64,000 nt of DNA from Lateolabrax maculatus (Eukaryota > Chordata > Actinopteri > Acropomatiformes > Lateolabracidae). The notes under the pieces were generated by a model. That model did no database searches and was not told the DNA's origin. It worked only from the letters and a program-made list of their open reading frames with translations. The stretch lies in NCBI GenBank assembly GCA_031216445.1, contig CM062197.1:3165001-3229000 (forward strand). The letters run 5' to 3'. Below, in pieces: positions 36,349 to 49,200 of this stretch (within the stretch, counting starts at the first letter, position 1; the number at the start of each line of letters is the position of its first letter). A program made the translations under genes and the position numbers.

Positions 36349-39174
36349 ATGATCCTGATGGGTCGCAGTTTGTGTCTTCCTTCTCCAGCCACCGTCCAGG
36401 AGCTGTTCTCCGTGGCCCGAGACGCCAGCATCATCCCTGACATCTCCCTGGATCCTGTCCTCACCACCTTCCTCTCGCTGGACTCCTCAGCAGCCCTGCA
36501 GCATCAATATGCCTTCTTACGGCGCAGCATGAGCAGGGAGCAGCAGACGGCGTTCAACCTCAGCCTGACCAGAGAGCTGGGAGGCAGCAGCAGGGTCACC
36601 TGGGGAGGAGTAGGGGTTGTTGCTCTGGCTCTGTCCATGCTTTTTGACCAGGTTGCCCAACAAGTAGGTAAAACCTTGTGGTTTTGTCTATCGTTTGTAG
36701 GCTTTATTAAATACTGAATCAAAATTCATGATCCCCAGAGGGTGCAGCCTGTTGACTTCCACAAACCCCTGACTTTTCTTCTAGTGCCAACGGCAGGTTG
36801 ACATTTGTGGTTTTGAGTGAAATGTCTCCACAGCTATTGGAGGGATTGTCATGAAATTTGGTCCTTTTGATTCCTTACCTTTTCATCTAGCGCCATCAGC
36901 AGGTCAAAATACTCTGATTTATCACCAAATACCTGCAAAACTATTGACCTTCCATCAGCCTTTCTGTGCTTTGTGCTTAGTGCTTATTAGCATTTAATGT
37001 ATAAGATTAATAAGATGGTAAACCCGGTAAACATTATACATGCTTGCATTGTCCCTGTGAGCATGTCAGCATGCTGACGGTAGTATTTAGCCTCACAGAG
37101 TCTAGTTTTATATGCATATTTCCAACAATTTTGCCATTTTCATTAGTCACCCAGCTAGACAAACTAATACATTTATTATATTGGTACAGTTTGTGTATGA
37201 TTTGACACCAAAGGCTACTGTTAAAATATCTTAAAGATGTGGTTCGCAGGCTTGCTTCTCTAGCCTTTAGGTCTGTATTGTATCACAGAACATGAGGCTA
37301 AAACAGAACTGAAATTCAGAAATCCAAGTTTGCTGTTATCCCACCAGGTCCGAGCACAAGGATCCACAGAGGGGGACCCGTCAACTCGGAGATCCCAGGC
37401 TAAGACGATTTTTGGCATCAGCAGTTCTTCAAGAATTGGCTGGATTATCGACAGCTACCTCCACCTGATCCCTGGCATCGCCAACAACCAGGAGAAGATG
37501 GCAGAGACTACAGAGCTCTACGACAACTGGCTGAAACTTGAGCTGCTTGACCACTATGAGAGGATGACCACTAAGAAGAGGATGAGTTCAGTGGCCATGC
37601 AGCAGTGGTTGGCAGGAGCAGCAGTTCATCTACACATAAGAATTCACCAGGTACGGACAGACAAAGAAACAAAAACAAATAAAAGCACAACTGAAGTTTA
37701 AATGCATGTTTTTATTTCCGTTACAGTTTAAATATCTGCTCTGTAAATTACTTTTCCTCTACAAAAACCAGCACAGCAGAACCAGAGATATCGTTATTTT
37801 TATTCCATGTATTCTTTTTCCTTCAACATCCAAGTCGTAGTTATTACAGGGGAAATCTGATTTTTCCTGAACTATCAGATATATCTGACTTAATAATACA
37901 GAAGTGTCACAAAACCAAACAAATATGTAGGCTTTACATCCACCAACGACTATACTTCAATCTAATTAAGCACAATTTTTATAAATATGGTGTTATATTA
38001 TCACACACAGTATTTTAACTCTCACACGACCAACTCGAATCTTTTCCATCCATCCTATATGACTTGATTGTGGTTATGGTTAAATATACTAAGGTTTGGT
38101 AAGGGTTAGAAATCACTTGGTTCAAGCAGCTAAAGAGCCAGATATTTCCCTCAGGAGTTGGTGGAGACCAAAAACAGATCTAAAAGGAGAGTGAATATCC
38201 AACTCCCAACATTCGTCAGGTTGCACAAACACGACTCAGAATGAACGATAATGTTGTTCAGTAACTGCTGGATGTGTTAATAAGCTGTTTGCTTAAAAGG
38301 AGATAATATGTCTATGTTGTAGTTTGTGTTGTGGCCAAAAAAAAAATGTATTGCCTGTTAAGGTTAGTGAAAGACTGTGGTGTTCAATAACGATGCAAAT
38401 ATTAATTGCAGGTCTGTGATGGGAGCAGAGTCTGGTCTCCTGCTGCATGAAAGACATGCCAGTACATTCAAACACTACTTCCTGCATTGTTGTGTGCTGA
38501 ATCATCCAATATGAACTTAATTACTGCGGTATCTGATCTGAAAACAACTTTTGTTCTTGTTCCAACAGGCTCGTCTGAACTCTGTGCCATTAGGATCAGT
38601 TGAGTCACTGCTTCTGTCTTATAAGTCTGGGTTCGGTCAACTGGTTCAGGGCTACAGAGCCTATCTACACAGACAAGTTCAGGAGACTGGAGCCCCAGGA
38701 CCCCGAAGACCCAGAACCAGGACCGCCAAAGGACCAAGACAAGCAAACGTAACCAATAGGACCTGCTCAAGTAATCGCCTTTTTAATGTTAGCCTGGTTA
38801 ATACATTTAATGAGACTACCACACCCATTTCAACCGCTGTTATTAGAAGTTGTAAAACTGGATTGAATTTGCAAAAAAGAAACAATAAAACCACTGTAAG
38901 TGTGGTAAACAGACAGACACTCGGCAATTCGACTGTACATGGTCGAGATGAAGAAGTCGGCTCTCTGGGTCTGTTAGTTATTGAGCCAGGGAGGAATGTG
39001 AGTCACAGTGTGCAGCATCACCCCTGCGAGTCTCCAGCCATACAACAATCTTTGGTGACTCGTATCATCAATGCTCAGGACCTGGAGCTGAGCAGAAACT
39101 TTTTCATGTACCCTGAGAAAGTCTCCCGCGGCCTGCTCAGGCAGAGGGACGACTTCGAGCTGAAGATCAGTTAG
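36349..39174 (+). CDS. Unrecognised three-exon gene, 407-residue protein
   Basis: Exons 36349-36663, 37348-37650 and 38569-39174 join with all junctions in phase 0. Each intron has consensus sites (GTAGGT; ACCAG; GTACGG; CAACAG). The ATG context is GACAGCCATGA. I do not recognise the family. Residues 1-105 are helical-looking, with a hydrophobic run TWGGVGVVALALSML (84-98) that faintly resembles a Bcl-2 BH1 region. That likeness is weak and I do not assign it. Residues 106-206 are an amphipathic, Leu/Trp-rich segment (WIIDSYLHLIPG, YDNWLKLELLDHYERM). Exon 3 starts with more helix, then a basic Pro/Arg stretch (247-264), then a Ser/Thr/Asn-rich tail with seven N-x-S/T sequons (Asn266, 269, 279, 287, 312, 326, 349). 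No signal peptide is evident. AATAAA signals lie just after the stop. Confidence 0.85.
36728..37110 (-). repeat. Interspersed repeat, 'GCGCTAGAGGAA' family, inverted
   Basis: ATCCCCAGAGGGTGCAGCC, TTTTCTTCTAGTGCCAACGG, TTTTCATCTAGCGCCATCAG, ATCACCAAATACCTGCAAAA and CATGTCAGCATGCTGACGG match the copies at 5745 and 20990. It fills most of intron 1 of the unrecognised gene. Confidence 0.75.
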
Positions 39175-39179
39175 ACAGA

Positions 39180-39200
39180 AATAAACAGTGTGGGAATAAA
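39180..39200 (+). terminator. Poly(A) signals of the unrecognised gene
   Basis: Two AATAAA hexamers at 39180-39185 and 39195-39200, starting 6 bases after the TAG stop. They imply a very short 3' UTR and support the reading of this locus as a real protein-coding gene. Confidence 0.6.
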
Positions 39201-39300
39201 TCTGTCACCTAACATTGTGCCGTGGATTTCATTTCCCTTTAACTGACCACAGATGTGAAAAGGTTTCATACTATAATACTTAAACCTTTTCACAACATGT

Positions 39301-39500
39301 TTAAAGGAATAGTTTGTCATTTTGGGAAACACACTTATTCACTTTCTTGCAGAGAATTAAATGAGAAGATTATCTTCTTTAGATGAGATTAGATGAGAAG
39401 ATTAAATATGAAGCTGGAGCCAGCAGCCAGTTAGCTTAGCTTAGCATAAAGAGTGGAAACAGGGGGAAACGGTTAGCCTGATTCTGTCCAAAGGTTACAG
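39301..39500 (+). mobile_element. Perciform repeat, TTAAAGGAATAGTTTGTCA family
   Basis: Starts TTAAAGGAATAGTTTGTCA and contains AGCCAGCAGCCAGTTAGC, TTAGCTTAGCATAAAGAGTGG and GGGGGAAACGGTTAGCCTG. I recognise it as one of the most common short elements in perciform genomes. Its end matches the inverted ends of the element at 57943-58435. Confidence 0.7.
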
Positions 39501-40333
39501 ATTTTGCACATCTGAAACTGTTTCAGAGAAGGGTTGATTCAATGGTGTGGTTAGTTTAGAGGATGTAGTTTGTGGTGCTGTGGAACTGTATAGTAGTATA
39601 CTTTACATTCTTTGCATATTGCCAGACCAATTATTCCTTTTTCAACAACCGGACATCGAACAATAGCTGATGTATCTCCAAGCATCTTATTTTCTCTCAT
39701 TTGATAATAAAAATATCATCAAGCAATTGAAACATCGCATTGAAACGATTTTTGACATTTTGGAAAGATGGCAAAGACTTGTAATTTCAGCAGGATGAGC
39801 TGCATTTATTCCCTGTATGTTATGCACTTATATCTGTTTTTTTTACTAAAGACGTAAATGCTCTACTTAACACAACTTCAGGTACATACATACATATACT
39901 GTAAAATATATTATACAATTTCAACCTAAAATCAATAAAGTAAAAATTAAATAACTTTCAAATGAACAAATACCTTGCTGTACTGTCTTTATTGTTGTGT
40001 TAATGGAACTAAATAATGTAGATTTGTGCAGAAGAAAATATCTCTTTCTATTTCTATTAAAGACGACTATAAATATAAACATAACTTACTTAAAATGTAT
40101 ACATATAGATAAATGAGTGGAGTCTGCAGCTTAAATGGCAAAACGGTGCAACATCATCCTCTAGTGGCAGAACATTGTAGATGTAAAAGTACTCCTTATG
40201 CACAATGGCTCATTTCATAAAGGTGGTGACAATTTCAGTTACTTTGTATACTGCTGGTCATACATAATAATACAACTTGATGTATTATATCTATCTACCT
40301 ACTTATCTATCTATCTATCTATATATCTATCTA

Positions 40334-40401
<68 letters not shown>

Positions 40402-40690
40402 GTAAAAAGCTAATCTACATAAATATCAGGTACTAATCAAAATAAATCTGCAGGGGTGGCTTTAAACCGGAAGTGCAGCAGCTATTTAGAGACTTTTTCT
40501 TCTTCTATTAATAACAACAAAACAACAACAACTTCTTCTTCTTTTTTTTACAGACTTAACTTTCCAATGTTATTATCCAACTCAGTGGAAGAACAACTGT
40601 GAGTTATTTACCCTCCACCGACCTGCACTCAGTATAAACCTGAACATGATGCATCCTGCAGGAAATCACCAGCAGAAGAAGAGTTTTAAC
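39501..40690. other. Intergenic DNA with tetranucleotide and AT microsatellites
   Basis: AT-rich, with no gene recognised. A CTAT/ATCT tetranucleotide tract (about 40291-40335) grades into a long (AT)n tract (about 40337-40399). Confidence 0.6.
40291..40399 (+). repeat. Compound (ATCT)n-(AT)n microsatellite
   Basis: Imperfect ATCT repeats are followed by about 60 bases of pure AT dinucleotide. Confidence 0.95.
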
Positions 40691-40851
40691 CCCCCACCCC
40701 CCCCCCCCCCACCCCCCCACGTCACGCGTGGTGACGACACGCGGCGCAACGTGCGTGACACGCACCGCAGCTCAGTTTTAACTTCCGCACACTAATATGA
40801 GCCAGACAAGCCAACGCTCCTGTTAGGCGTCCACGCATCAGCTATCACAAG
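40690..40851 (+). promoter_or_regulatory. ttc3: CpG promoter and non-coding first exon of ttc3
   Basis: C-homopolymer runs (40690-40720) precede a CpG-dense core with GTCACGCGTGGTGACG and CGTGCGTGACACGC palindrome-like motifs. A probable non-coding exon ends TATCACAAG at 40851 with donor GTAAGA. It would splice to the acceptor CGTTACAG just before AGTTGGACAAA and the ttc3 ATG at 43260. The exon holds a 9-codon upstream open frame, ATG 40797 to TAG 40826. The 5' edge of the exon is unknown. Confidence 0.6.
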
Positions 40852-41600
40852 GTAAGAACGCCCTCATCGATCAGTTTATCGATCAGTTAATCGATCCCCG
40901 TCGGGGCTGAGACTCCGGAGACACTCGGCTGAACTGTGAAGCGGATTTTTGTTTCGCGGCGTCGCGCTAAAAAAAAAAAACTGGGAATAAAAGTGTCGAA
41001 GCGTTGACGAACAGCCACTAAAACCCGCCGCGGTTTGAGGAAACAGTCCACAGTAAAGCTGAACATCAACCACGCGGCAGTTCGATGTAGTTTCCGCCTT
41101 TTTACCAGATTTATTTACGTGATTTTAAACTGAACTACGTAGACAGGTTAGCCGATGAGCTAACAATGCTAACACCATTATGACCAATCAAGGAGGGGCG
41201 TCAACTTCCCGACACACGCTGAAACTACTGGAAACACTCAGGTTTGTGGTGTTTTGGGGAAAGATTACACTGAATAATCTCAAGATGTAGCTGCACTGTT
41301 TGCCACCATCGTCCTTTTTATCTAATCAGGTGAAATCTATCTATCAATCAATCAATCAATCAATCAATCCTCAGGTGACATGTTGGCGGTGCTGGGTTCT
41401 GCCTCCAGGACACAGAGGAGGAGTGATGTCACTGAAATGATATTTCAGTAAATGAAACTGAGATAATATTTTTATATTAAGCACACCGACATGTAGGCAG
41501 ACAGCAGCAGTAGGAACTGATGTCAGGGCCTGTTGTTGGTGGTAGGGTTAGTTAAGAAGGAGCACCCGGCGTGGTTGGCTTAAAAAACAACAACAACAAC

Positions 41601-41636
<36 letters not shown>

Positions 41637-43240
41637 CCTTTCCACAAAGTTTCCTCTTGTTTACATTTTGCTGAGGGTGAAGGGGACCTTCTGTATTTAT
41701 TGTAAAACTTTATGGGAAATAAACCGACATCTTTACAACATAACATTAGTTAATTAATCGTCTCATCTGACCAACATCTGTATCACTTCCAACATTGCTG
41801 ATAGATGTATATCCCTCATCTTTGTTTATAAATTCCCTGTATTGATTTGTACATTTTCCTTTCCTGATTTAAATAAAATAAAAACAAAAAAAAAACAACC
41901 ACCATATTTGTGGGAGGCATCCAGCGTCATCCGGCTAATATAATACAAGTACTTATCCCAGAGCGATCACGATGTAGTTAAACCACTGATACTGTATCTT
42001 GGTCATTGTTGTCAATCTTGAGAAAGGATTTGGTTTAGTGCCGCATTGTAAGATTCACTCTCTCACGTGTATCTGTTTCCACTTGACCATATCACATTCG
42101 TCAGCTGTAGAAAACCGAGTATGTGTGCACAGTGTGAGGTAGGCACAAGGTGTGTTCGTTCTTCTTTTATCTACACTGTTCATGTGTGGGTTGTGGTGTG
42201 CAGAGGATGATAAATGCTCAACAAATAGGCTCCGGTTGTGGTTTCCGACAGCTTGGTTGAGGGTGGAGACGTGGCCCTGCTCTCAGGCTGCGTTTATAAA
42301 AAATAAAGAAAGAAAGAACACAGCCAGATTAGTTTGATTGAAAGTCCTGCGTCGGCACGGCAGGGACGCCGGCAGATGGTTGAAACTGGATCAACTTTTG
42401 CAGTAACATAATGCAGCATCATTTCACAAGGTGCTGGCAACAGGAACACTGTATTTATGCTGTTTACCTCACAATCGTTGCTACACCGTGATACTTTTGT
42501 GGTATTACAAACCACTTCACAGTCTGCAGCTGGATAAAGGTTATTTTTTTAATCGATTATTCTGCTTGTCATTTTCTCGATTCATCATTTAATGAACAAA
42601 ATGGCCACAAAAAAACAAGTGAAAATGAGTTCAGAATGATGTCTTCATACTGCTTGTTTTGTCTCACCAACAGTTCATAAACCAAAGATATTCAGCTCAT
42701 AATGATATAAAACATGGAAGAGCGGGAACTAGTGAATGTTTTACAGTGAATAAATTAGTTTTGATGATTATCAAAAGAATTGATTAATTAATCGACCAAC
42801 CATTTGAGCTCAACTAATAAGCCTTCAAACTCATGGATCTGTAACTCAAACTAGACTTTCCCATTTCATCATATTTCATTGCCTCACCAACACAGTGTTT
42901 TTTATAATATGGTGAAAGCTTGTGTATTACAGAACACGTAACTACACAGGCTTGAAACCTGCTTGTTAGGTAATCCATCACAGTGAACTTTTATTGTCAT
43001 TGTTATGTTATTATTGTATGGTGACCTTTCAATTTAATGTGCACTTAAGAGCTGCAAAACCACACAGCAGTAATGCAACTCAAAACAGACGCGATGTTTC
43101 CTGAAATCAAAGTTTCAAGTTCCTGCATGTTGATTTTCATACAGTGAAACTAATTCAAATCAGAAGCCGGCAACATTTAAATCTGTTTCACTGCAGCTTG
43201 CATGTTTGGTCCGATGCATTTGAGTGACGGATGCAAATGT
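40852..43240. other. ttc3 first intron
   Basis: Begins CpG-rich (to about 41060), then becomes AT-rich with (AATC)n at about 41343-41370 and an ACA/ATA trinucleotide tract at 41586-41636. No coding exon was recognised. Confidence 0.6.
41586..41636 (+). repeat. (AAC)n/(AAT)n trinucleotide microsatellite
   Basis: About 50 bases of AAC grading into AAT repeats in ttc3 intron 1. Confidence 0.95.
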
Positions 43241-43259
43241 CGTTACAGAGTTGGACAAA

Positions 43260-46200
43260 ATGTCGGATTCAGACTCTGATTCTGAATATGACTATAGTGG
43301 TGACTGGGGTGACAGAGATTGGGTGAGTTATTAACCAATAATCAAAATAAGAGCCAACTTATTGTTTTCTGGATGTTACTGATAAAATGTTTTTTTCCCC
43401 TCAGAAACCTTTTGCCACCCATAAAAATGAGGCAATTGGCACCCTCCATCCATCAGGTAGGGGACATTTAAGTCTTAATACACCATTCAGATTAATATCC
43501 AGAGACACTACGTGTTGCATGTCCGAAAAAGGACATGATGTCAGGTTTCTGATGCAGGTAATAAATACATATTGATTGAATCGACCACACACTGTAAACT
43601 GTGTGAGAGCAAAACGGGGATCTCAAGCTTGAGTTTGTCTGTATCAGTAGAAGTGATCAGCAGCCTGTATCAGCAGAAATATAATGTGACCACACCATAA
43701 GGCTTCTTTTCTGTAGTTACTTCACAATAAAAGCCTTCCAACCCAAGTGTTCACCAGTGTAAAGCTTTTCATGTCAAGCAGCAGGAAGAAATGTTGTCAA
43801 ATATTTTCATATAGTTTGATAAAGACATTTATTGCCATGTGGCATCAATTTTTGACATATTTAAAAAATGCAATATTTTGTCCAGGGTGTAAATAATAAG
43901 TTATGAAGTTAATATATTTTGAAGGATCTGATCATTGATCTCATGGGCTGCAGTGAAGCAACGTGTTTTCATTCTGTGTTTCACGTGATGTGTTGCAAAA
44001 GACTGAAATCTTCAAGACATACTGCTGATTTTGGATAAAGGTTGTGAGAGCAACATGGTGACATTTTGGTCATTTGGTTACAGACCCTGCCCGTTTTTAT
44101 CAGTCATGACTAGATTTCACATAATAGTCAAGTAATTAAGTTTTACTTTGTATTTATTTTAATGTTTAAAAAATTTGATAAAAATAAATGCTGCATGTGG
44201 AGCATCTGTTAGTGGCTGTTTTTTTTTTTTTTCAGAAGTGAGAGGGAAACTTCTCTGTGCTGCTCTCATCTGGGTGAAACTAAGTATATTTCTTTATGTT
44301 TTAGATGAAATCTTTGAACGATGGAGCCAAATCTCCGTCGACACCAGAAAAGAGGCTGGACAGCGGATGAAAGTTTGTGCCTTCTGGCTTCCCATCCTGC
44401 TGCAGCGCGAAGAGTCCAGCCCTACTGCTTGCTGGGCTTTACAAATAGGTCTAATCGACTCAAAGTAATTACAGTTATGATTGGTATAACTTACTGTATA
44501 ACTCCCATTTAATAACACGTTCAATCTTAAATATTTAGACTGTTAACGAGTTTGTCTCCCTCTAGTGACAGTGAAGATCTCAGTCTGAAGCACCTGCACA
44601 AGATAGAAACATTGGAAGCGGTCCTCCGAGCCTTGGAGAAAGGAACTGTAAGTTGACTTATGTAGTAGTTCAGTCTAAAAAGGAGCTATGAAACCAGAGG
44701 AGCTTAAACGAAGGACTAAAAGTTCCTTTTGTGCACTGATCACAGACACAACACCGATGCCGCCCAGTTGTGTCTGTAAAAAGCATTGCTGCGTTCCCGA
44801 AGCAAAAGAGGCGAGACATGTAACACAACAGCATCGGCATCGCGTCATTACACAGGCGTCGATTTGTTCGTTACAACCTCCACTGCAGGTTTAACGGCAG
44901 AACAACATTGTCCCGCATTCGTATAGAGAAGGTGAGGTGGAATAACAGCGCATCATTCCCACCCTGAACTGGCTGCGTAAAAGAGGGCTAATGACGACTT
45001 GCTCTTTAAGCTCTGCCCCTTAAATTCCTGCACCTCTGGAAAGTAACACCCCTGTAGTAGGAGCGCTCGAATGGGACATCAGTTTAATCCTTGGTTCCTC
45101 CAGTTGAAACACAAGTTTAGTTCTTGAGTTCCTCAAAGGGTTCTTGGTCCCCTCTACTTTCCCCTATTGGCTACCATCAGTATTAAAACTTCACTGATAA
45201 ATCCATCAGACAAAAGTCCCTGACAGTAAAGGGTTGGGGAGGGGGCCTAAAATCAACATTTCTCCATCGGATCAATAAAGAATGCAGAAGAGGGCAAAGT
45301 GTAACGTACTCTGCTCTCCTAAAGATATCATTAAATCAGTCTGCTGTAAACATTGTGACTTATGTTGACTGCAGTACGATTTAGAAACCACAGAGTTTAT
45401 TTTTATTTAGAGATGTCGTTGTGTGGCTGCCATTTTACATAATACATGGATGAAACGTTTATATGCACAACATTTTACACTTTTTGAAAAAACATATGTT
45501 TTTTTTTATGTACCACTTAAGCAAAGATTTTAGTTTTGGGTTGCATTCAGGCTGAAAGGGGCAAACATCAGTAGTCTTTGTTAAAATTTCAGCACCACAC
45601 CAGTCAGTAGAGAACCACACAGGCACAACACTATAGGTCAGGGTTTACTTAGGAATTTAGGTATAAAAACACCAGAAAACCCACAATCTGAGTGTGCAAG
45701 TGATGAGATAATGTATTACACATTGTGTCATTGACAGTCATGCCGTTGGTATTTTACCATTTTAAACTAAACTGCTTGTTTGTTATCTGTTGCAGCTGAA
45801 AAAGGACCAAACAAAGCACGTTGTCTGGATAAGCAACATGTTTTACACTGTAAGTCTGAAAAAAAAGTGATCGTGTGCATTGAATATACAAGAGGTTATC
45901 TGGTAAGAGGAGGCAGCCTCTCCATAATGCTTTATCTTAACTGTTGGTTCATTCAGTGCTCAAGTGTTTGATGACTTAAAGCCGTGGCTACGAGATCAGA
46001 GGGAGAGAGAGTCTGCTAATCTATTCACAATCCTTAACAACTAGACAGGAAGGCAATATTAATATGTTCAAGCTGAAAACTTAAATTTTGAATGAGTTTC
46101 TCTGCATCAGGAACAAATAAAATATGGCCTGACTTTAATTTTTCAGGTGGAAAAATGTATTCTTACTGATGTAGTCAATATGTTTACTGAGGTTTAAATC

Positions 46201-49200
46201 ATCAAATCTGTGATGACACCCAGGCTTTTTATATATAAAACATGATGTTGAGATCAAACACTAATCTGTCAGGGAGTCTAATACAATCATATTTGAAATC
46301 TCTGCTATGAGCATTTATTAAACTTATAAGAGGTGTTCATGTAGCTCTGTGGTGATATTTTAGATTGCAGTTTGTGCTGCTCTTATACCGGATTGATTTA
46401 TTTTAAAATACAATCGTAGGGATGCTCCAGCTCCATTGGATCTGTATCAGCACCAATACTGACATTTTAGTGCCAATCCATATCATAATGCATACAAATC
46501 ATACACATAAATGATATGCTGTGAGTTACACAGATTCTAAATTTAAATCAGATATTCTGAGTTGAGATGAATCAAATACAAAAACGGACAAAATAATCCG
46601 AAATACTTCTAATGCAACAAAATATCAGCATCAAGAATATAAAAGAAAGAATATAATTTAGTTGAATGGATACCTGTGTCAATGTGATAATAGAGATAGT
46701 TGATGTTGATGATGTATTGGACACCTTTGTGCCACCAGCGTTCCCCAGAGGTTTTGGAGAACGCGTTACGCTGGTTGGAGCGAACAGAAGAACCTGCTAT
46801 TCGCCATCGCGTCCTGGACCTCGGCCACGCCCACACCTGCTTCACAGCCCTGCACCTCATCTTCAGCGAGTGTAAGACAGTTCACTATTGTTTCATCAAG
46901 TCACGACAGACATTTCTGGTAATTAGTGTAAAGGGGAAAAACACTGAAGCCTGTAGAAGTTGTATGTTGATGGTTAACACACACTCTCCTCTTTTCAGTC
47001 GCTAAGTATATTCATAAAATGGGTACTAACTTGAATAAGACGATGGAGGAACTGTTGGCTCAACCGTCTGACTATCATATAGAGGTAAGACACAACAACG
47101 TGTCTGTGATATCACTAGATGTTTTCTGTAACTTGTACTTGTACTGCTGTATGTTTACTGGGTAATTATTGACCGGGATCCGCCTTAATGGTGTAGTAAC
47201 TGCACATTTCACAACCTCTAACATCTGTGGTCACAACAACACTCAAAGTCCCAGTGAAACAGCCGTGACAGCGTCTTTAGCTTCAGTAAGGTGACTTATA
47301 TCCGGGTGGAACGTTAATATGTGTCGGTGAGTACAGCTCAGTATCGAGCTACAGTGAGACACTGAGCTGTAGAGGACTGCTGGCCTCCACCCACACCGCC
47401 CTCATATCTACTGTTACATCAGCAGGAGGAAGATGACTCAGACCTAAACAGCATTTTTTGCCAACAAAAATAGCTTTTGAGATACGAACACATGCACACG
47501 CCCGCCATGATATCACTCACTTAATTTAACAGTATAGTAAAAGAGAAATGTTTAGCAAAGAGATGAGGGACACAACATTTGCACCTGGGAAATGTATTTT
47601 TCACTAATTTAAGTGATAGATCGTATTTTAAACTAAATGTTTGTGTTGTTCCTCATCTAGAAAAGTGAAGAAATGAAGAGGAAAGGAAACGAGAACTTTC
47701 AGAGAAAGCAGTATGAAGACGCTGTGAAGTTTTATTCCAAAGCCATCAAATTTTAGTGAGTAATTTTTTATTATCATCTTTAAAAGTATTTTTCTCTAAC
47801 ATGAAACTTTAATCTATATAGTTGTAAATGTTATGTACTATAGAAGTTTTTTATATTTACCAGTTTAAGTAGTTTATTCAATATACTTGTACAGTAATGC
47901 AATACAATTTAATGGCCCTGCAGTTAAATTATATCTTTGTGAAGCTTCACCTCCCTGATAAAAGTTTCAGGATTCATTGCAGGATAATTGTATTAGATTA
48001 TATAGGTGTAACTAATACATTTGTAAATCTGTGTACTTTAGTAACTGACATTCATTTCTTCTCCATCCAGCCCCGACAACCACATAATTTATGGAAACAG
48101 GGCCCTCTGCTATATCCGATGTAAGAAATATCTGTAAGTACCACTTCTTCTTCTTCTGGAGCACCTTTCAGGATGTGTGTGAGTTCAATATTTGGGGAAA
48201 GTAATTAGCTGTGATGATTTTAAAAAGAATCACTTCAGAAACTGAAGAGTTTTTAACCCGTTGACTTTGTTAATTGATCAAGCATCGTAGAGTTTGAAAT
48301 CACCGGCCACTAGTCCAAACCTGTGAGGAGTTGGTCTCGATCGCTGCAAGTGATTCTGAGACGCTTGATAAATTCAGGGTTTACATGTTTTAACCCAAAC
48401 CTGAATCTTTGGATTTTTACAGAAAAGCGGTTGGTGATGGAAAACGTGCTACTCTGATAAAACCACTCTGGGCAAAGGTAATTATCTCTTTCCGGTCCGG
48501 TCACAGTAATGTGGGTTGGACATGCAACAGACACGAAACAACATTTATTACACAGAAGTTAGTCCTGAGCCAATCAGCAGTATCAGACAATGTTTCTGAA
48601 GTCACTTTATTATGAACAAACCGTCGTTACGCATCAGAAGTTAATTTGTGGTTTGTTTGCAGGGGCACTACCGCTACTGTGAGGCGTTGTTCTTCTTGGG
48701 AGAGGTCAAAATGGCGATCAAAGCCAACAGTTCGGCCCAGAGTTTGTGTAAGGACGACCACGAGGGAATCAAAGACCTGGAACAACAACACCTGAAATTT
48801 ATCACTGAATTGGCAGAGTCCAAAGGTATTTTCACTGCACTCATGTCACGTACACATTTGTTTTGTTTTTTTTATCTATTGGAAACTGCAAACGTGCCTG
48901 GAAGTCGAGATTCCCCCGTGGATTTAAAAACACGTTTGTAAGATGATACAAGATACACGTAGTGCCCATCATACAGTGTTTACGAGACAGATTGACACAG
49001 GTGTCAGTGAATGGCCTCAGTACCACAGGACGTCCACGTCTTCTCTTTTTAAATACAGCTCAAAAATCAGGTGGGAAAAGGCACGAAAAGGAGGGAAGTT
49101 CTTGCATCTTTTTCTTTCTTGTAGGTTTTTCCATTTTAAAGTGAATGTAAGCAGGTTTATGTCTTTTAAGATCTAACTATGACTTGATTATTGCTTGTTG

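Noticed and set aside
36349..39174. Assignment of the unrecognised gene to the Bcl-2 family
   Set aside because: Only one short WGG-hydrophobic run resembles BH1. The NWGR core is absent and no BH3 or clear BH2 was seen, so I left it unnamed.
40198..40413. 71-residue frame ending in Tyr/Ile repeats
   Set aside because: Translation of the ATCT and AT microsatellite.
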